A stretch of 64,000 bases of DNA from Flavobacterium undicola. Its GTDB lineage: Bacteria; Bacteroidota; Bacteroidia; Flavobacteriales; Flavobacteriaceae. Shown here in pieces: positions 60,532 to 64,000 of this stretch. Below the pieces are notes generated by a model that was not told the origin of the DNA, ran no database searches, and saw nothing but the letters and a program-made list of their open reading frames with translations. The stretch lies in NCBI RefSeq assembly GCF_009909155.2, contig NZ_JAAAPM020000011.1, forward strand, positions 62,001 to 126,000. The letters run 5' to 3'. The position numbers and the translations under genes are program-made. Every line of letters starts with the position of its first letter. Position 1 is the first letter of the stretch.

Positions 60532-62370
60532 ATGAAAGTCCTAAGAACTATTTTACTCAGTTTATCACTCTACTGCTTTAACTCACAATTGCAGGCACAA
60601 GCTATTGGTGTTGATGACACTAAAAATGCTTTGGGACTGGTAAACCTATTAACAAATAATAGTTCCTGTATGCAAACCAATAACGAAAGCGTTTCGGGAG
60701 ATTCATTTACTCTTGGAAAGAATAGTTACGGTTCTTTTACAAACAGCTCGCCTAATTTTCCGTTTCAATCAGGCGTTGTTTTAAGTACTTGGAGCAGTAC
60801 TCAATCTTCAGGCCCCTTTATTAGAAATCAAGGTAACAATAGCAATTCTTGGCTGGGAGATTCCGACTTAAACCAAGCTTTAAACATCAATTCTGTCAAT
60901 GCTACAGTTCTTGAATTTGATTTTACTCCGCTGACAAACACCATTAGTTTTAATTATTTTTTTGCTTCGAATGAATATCAAGATGATTTTCCCTGCAAAT
61001 ATTCTGATGGTTTTGCTTTTTTAATAAAAGAAAAAGGAAGCACTACTGCGTATCAAAATTTAGCTGTAATTCCTAACACTACAACAGCTGTTTCATCAAT
61101 GAACATTCATCCAGCTATTAATGTTACAAACTTAACACCTTGTGCTGCAACAAATGAATCCTATTTTGGACAATTTAACAACAGTCCTACTAATACAAGT
61201 CCTATCAATTATGCGGGGCAAACTAAGGTTTTGAATGCAACAGCTAACGTTATTGCAGGAAAAACGTATCATATCAAATTAGTCATTGGCGATGATCGAA
61301 ATCCTTATTATGATTCGGCTATTTTTATCGAAGCCGCCAGTTTTAATTCTGTAATCGATTTAGGAAGTGACAGATTACTGGCAACTAACAATGCCGTTTG
61401 CTTTGGTCAAGATTATACTATTGACACCAAATTACCCGCAAATTACAGCTACAAATGGTACAAAGATGGCGTTTTATTAACCTCAGAAAATAGTCCTTCC
61501 TATACTGTAAAAAGTCCTGGAATTTACAAAGTTGAAGTAACTTTAACTCCTTCTGTTTGTGTTGTAACCAATGATGTAAAAATTGAATACACACCCGAAA
61601 TTGTTTTAAAAAACAGCAGCTTAATTCAATGTGATATTGATGAAGATGGAAAAGCAGTTTTTGATTTAACCCAAGCCTATTCTGAAATAAAAAACAACAA
61701 CTCTGGTTTAAGTAATATAATTTATTACGAAAATATAACTGATGCGCAAGCTGGCAATAATCCCATACTGAATAGTAGCAATTATACTAACCTATCAAAT
61801 CCTCAAACTCTAATTGCTAAAGTAACAAATCCTTATAATTGCTTTAATTATGCCGAATTAACTTTGGAACTTTCTAACGAAATTGTCCCAAGTCGGGTTG
61901 CAACAATTACAGGAGTTCAAACATCTGATTTTGCAGGGAATAAAAATACCGTAATTATTGAATATACAGGTTCTAGTAATTACGAATTCTCAATAGATGG
62001 AAATTATTATCAAGACAGTCCTGAATTTTTAAATATTGCCGCAGGAAGTTATTTGGCTTATGCCCGTGAAAAAAACGGATGCGGTATATCCAATCCTTTT
62101 CCATTTGCCATTTTAGACTACCCTCGTTTTTTTACACCAAACGGAGACGGCTATAATGATACTTGGACTATTAAAAACCTAAATTTGTTGCCCCAAGCTA
62201 CAATAAATATTTTTAACCGTTACGGAAAATTATTAAAGCAATTCAACTCTCCTAGTTTTAGTTGGAATGGAACTTTAAATAATTATTTACTCCCTGCTGA
62301 TGATTATTGGTTTAGTCTGATTTTTGAAAATGGCAAGAACATAAAAGGCCATTTTTCATTAAAAAGATAG
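60532..62370 (+). CDS. T9SS type B sorting domain protein with choice-of-anchor L domain
   Basis: This 612-residue secreted protein has a signal peptide (about 1-23, ending LQAQA). The N-terminal domain of about 230 residues resembles the choice-of-anchor L type (FFASNEYQDDFPCKYSDGFAF at about 143-163 is typical). Ig-like/PKD-type segments occupy about 285-360. The C-terminal YPRFFTPNGDGYNDTW motif at about 529-544 opens the gliding-motility-associated type B sorting domain that directs T9SS export. It is probably a cell-surface adhesin or matrix protein. A second large secreted-protein gene follows 30 bp later. Confidence 0.85.
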   Translation: MKVLRTILLSLSLYCFNSQLQAQAIGVDDTKNALGLVNLLTNNSSCMQTNNESVSGDSFTLGKNSYGSFTNSSPNFPFQSGVVLSTWSSTQSSGPFIRNQGNNSNSWLGDSDLNQALNINSVNATVLEFDFTPLTNTISFNYFFASNEYQDDFPCKYSDGFAFLIKEKGSTTAYQNLAVIPNTTTAVSSMNIHPAINVTNLTPCAATNESYFGQFNNSPTNTSPINYAGQTKVLNATANVIAGKTYHIKLVIGDDRNPYYDSAIFIEAASFNSVIDLGSDRLLATNNAVCFGQDYTIDTKLPANYSYKWYKDGVLLTSENSPSYTVKSPGIYKVEVTLTPSVCVVTNDVKIEYTPEIVLKNSSLIQCDIDEDGKAVFDLTQAYSEIKNNNSGLSNIIYYENITDAQAGNNPILNSSNYTNLSNPQTLIAKVTNPYNCFNYAELTLELSNEIVPSRVATITGVQTSDFAGNKNTVIIEYTGSSNYEFSIDGNYYQDSPEFLNIAAGSYLAYAREKNGCGISNPFPFAILDYPRFFTPNGDGYNDTWTIKNLNLLPQATINIFNRYGKLLKQFNSPSFSWNGTLNNYLLPADDYWFSLIFENGKNIKGHFSLKR

Positions 62371-62400
62371 TTAATCATTTAAAATTAATACTTTTAGCAA

Positions 62401-64000
62401 ATGAGAAAAATAATTTCCATAGGGTTCATTTTAATGGCTATAAACTGTTTCGCACAGTTTAGCAAAACGCATTATATTCCGCCAATTGTGGCATCAAGTA
62501 GTGTGCCTGTAGGTCCACAATATATTTATATTTCTACTCCAAGCTTAACTCCGGTCAGTTTTAGCATAAACGAAATTGGCGGGACAATTATTATGGGAAC
62601 AGTTTCTAGAGATGTTCCCTATATTTTTGACATTAATGCACACAATGCTAATCAATTGGTTCTTGATGAATCTGAAGTAAGCAACATTAAATCTAATCGA
62701 GGTTATATTATTGAAGCAGGAGATGTTGTTTATGCTACAGTTAGAGTTATTGACAAAACTGGTAACCAATCAAGTGAAATAGTTTCTAAAGGTTTAGCTG
62801 CATTAGGTACTCAGTTTAGAATTAGCGGTCTTACAAATAAATTAAATACAGGCTATTCAGACAGACATTTGACATTTGCATCCGTTTTAGCAACTGAAAA
62901 TAACACAATAATAAATTTTAAAGACATTAAAACAGGGGCAATTTTGATTAATAATACTATTACAGGAAACTCGGCTCCAAGTATTACCTTAAATAGTGGT
63001 GAGAGTTACACTATTGCAGTACATGGTCCAACTCCTGCTAATAATGATGCACTGATTGGGGCATTAATTACTTCGAATAAACCCATAGCTGTAAATTGTG
63101 GTTCGTTTGCAGGATCTAATGGAGAATTAAAAAATAATATAGATTTAGGATTTGACCAAATTGTTTCGGCAGAAAGAACAGGAACTGAATATATTTTTAT
63201 TAAAAGTACCGGTTCGCAAGATGTGGAAAAAGTAATTTTAATCGCCCATGAAGACAATACCGAAATATTTTTAAATGGTGCTCTAACCCCAAATCACATC
63301 ATTAATGCTGGTGAATATGTTTCGCTTTTACGTTTTGATTATAATTTTCAGGGGAATTTGTATGTGCGCTCAAGCAAAAATATCTTTGCATATCAGAGTG
63401 TGGGTAATGATGCTAGAAATGATGAAGCCAATCAGGAAATGTTTTTTGTACCGCCTTTAAGTTGTCAGACTCCAAAATCAATAGACAATATTCCTTCTAT
63501 AGAATCAGTCGGGAATCGTGCTTTCACAGGCAGAGTTACACTTACTACTAAAACCGGTTCAGGTTTAAATTTTATAATTGATACGGTTCCTTACACTTTA
63601 ACTACATTACCTGTGGGGGTAAACGTTTTGGGGCCAACTACTGTTACAGGAAATACAGAATATGAATGTTATGTTCTAACTGGGCTAAGGGGAAATGTTT
63701 CTGTTTTTTCCACTTCTCAATTGTACTTAGCGGCTTATGGCAGTGATGGTGCTGCAACATTTGGAGGGTATTATTCAGGTTTTACTTTTAAACCAGAAGT
63801 GAATTTCCAACAATTAAATGTAACTCAATCTGGCTGTATTCCTAATGTTAAACTGAATGTGAGCTCATTGACGGGGTTTGATGTGTTTCAGTGGTATTTT
63901 AATAATACTGAAATTCCCGGAGCTAATTCAAATACATATTCGCCAATTCAATCTGGATATTACAAAGTAAAAGCAACCTTATCTTCCTGTGGTATAGAGT
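62401..64000 (+). CDS. Secreted protein with IgGFc-binding-like domain, 3' end outside window
   Basis: This open frame starts at ATG 62401 and runs to the window edge without a stop (533 residues visible). A signal peptide ends with INCFAQF (about 18). Much of the visible part matches the IgGFc-binding N-terminal domain of Bacteroidetes surface proteins (IVSAERTGTEYIFIKS near 259-274 and QSVGNDARNDEANQEMFFVP near 336-355). An Ig-like segment with FQWYFNNTEIPGANSNTYS is beginning near residue 498. A T9SS C-terminal domain is expected beyond the window. It follows the choice-of-anchor L gene and may share its transcript. Confidence 0.75.
   Translation, partial: MRKIISIGFILMAINCFAQFSKTHYIPPIVASSSVPVGPQYIYISTPSLTPVSFSINEIGGTIIMGTVSRDVPYIFDINAHNANQLVLDESEVSNIKSNRGYIIEAGDVVYATVRVIDKTGNQSSEIVSKGLAALGTQFRISGLTNKLNTGYSDRHLTFASVLATENNTIINFKDIKTGAILINNTITGNSAPSITLNSGESYTIAVHGPTPANNDALIGALITSNKPIAVNCGSFAGSNGELKNNIDLGFDQIVSAERTGTEYIFIKSTGSQDVEKVILIAHEDNTEIFLNGALTPNHIINAGEYVSLLRFDYNFQGNLYVRSSKNIFAYQSVGNDARNDEANQEMFFVPPLSCQTPKSIDNIPSIESVGNRAFTGRVTLTTKTGSGLNFIIDTVPYTLTTLPVGVNVLGPTTVTGNTEYECYVLTGLRGNVSVFSTSQLYLAAYGSDGAATFGGYYSGFTFKPEVNFQQLNVTQSGCIPNVKLNVSSLTGFDVFQWYFNNTEIPGANSNTYSPIQSGYYKVKATLSSCGIE

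Noticed and set aside
1..64000. tRNA and rRNA genes
   Set aside because: None was recognised by eye; a tRNAscan-type search would settle it.

Overview
The window looks like chromosomal DNA of a Flavobacterium-type member of the Bacteroidetes. The evidence is low G+C, many genes preceded by a TAnnTTTG -7 promoter element, type IX secretion (T9SS) type B sorting domains, a DUF5606 protein, and a 7-bp TCTAACY microsatellite. No rRNA, tRNA, CRISPR array, insertion sequence or phage gene was recognised. Functional names come from motif reading and family memory only; no database search was possible. LAYOUT. 1-8070: a carbohydrate uptake and catabolism locus with the C-terminus of a fucose/arabinose-isomerase-family enzyme, a two-subunit transketolase, a ribose-type ABC importer (binding lipoprotein, DUF2291 protein, ATPase, permease) and, past a strong hairpin, an FGGY sugar or polyol kinase. 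The genes suggest import, isomerisation, phosphorylation and a transketolase step on a sugar that is not identified. 8400-11450: small secreted or membrane hypotheticals, an isochorismatase-family hydrolase and about 900 bp of structured non-coding DNA. That DNA ends in two consecutive short-ORF-plus-terminator units, the second encoding a Cys-Cys-Cys peptide, just before a glutamate/leucine-type dehydrogenase. 12839-17050: a sterol-desaturase-family protein, then an array of small genes separated by related imperfect hairpins whose ends pair across each gene block, as in integron cassettes with attC sites. 17049-25800: housekeeping genes (mazG, DUF5606, def, FUSC-type membrane protein, mqo, ruvX, a ParE-like toxin and probable antitoxin, a methyltransferase, dapD). 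25861-36630: a cell-surface glycan or lipopolysaccharide cluster (Kdo/WaaP-like kinase, GT9, four GT2 enzymes, polysaccharide deacetylase, GT4, UDP-galactopyranose mutase, DUF4422 protein, decayed gene remnants and an LpxL-like acyltransferase). 36700-41850: tRNA modification and maturation (threonylcarbamoyl-AMP synthase, CCA-adding enzyme), heme A synthase, CDP-alcohol phosphatidyltransferase and two thioredoxin-fold proteins. 41849-43123: a 1.27-kb gene desert with very low G on the + strand. 43124-48140: acetyltransferase, VOC protein, ClC channel, HPP protein, PRiA4-ORF3-like protein and nucleoid-associated protein. 48331-64000: signalling and surface proteins, including a GAF protein, an HD domain joined to a Pycsar-type membrane domain, a 1241-residue phosphoesterase and outer-membrane barrel fusion, a PAS histidine kinase with its response regulator, and two secreted proteins, of which only the first shows a T9SS sorting domain; the second runs off the window. 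The most unusual items are the attC-like array, the tandem leader and attenuator unit, the A/C-rich desert, the HD-PycTM fusion and the phosphoesterase-barrel fusion.
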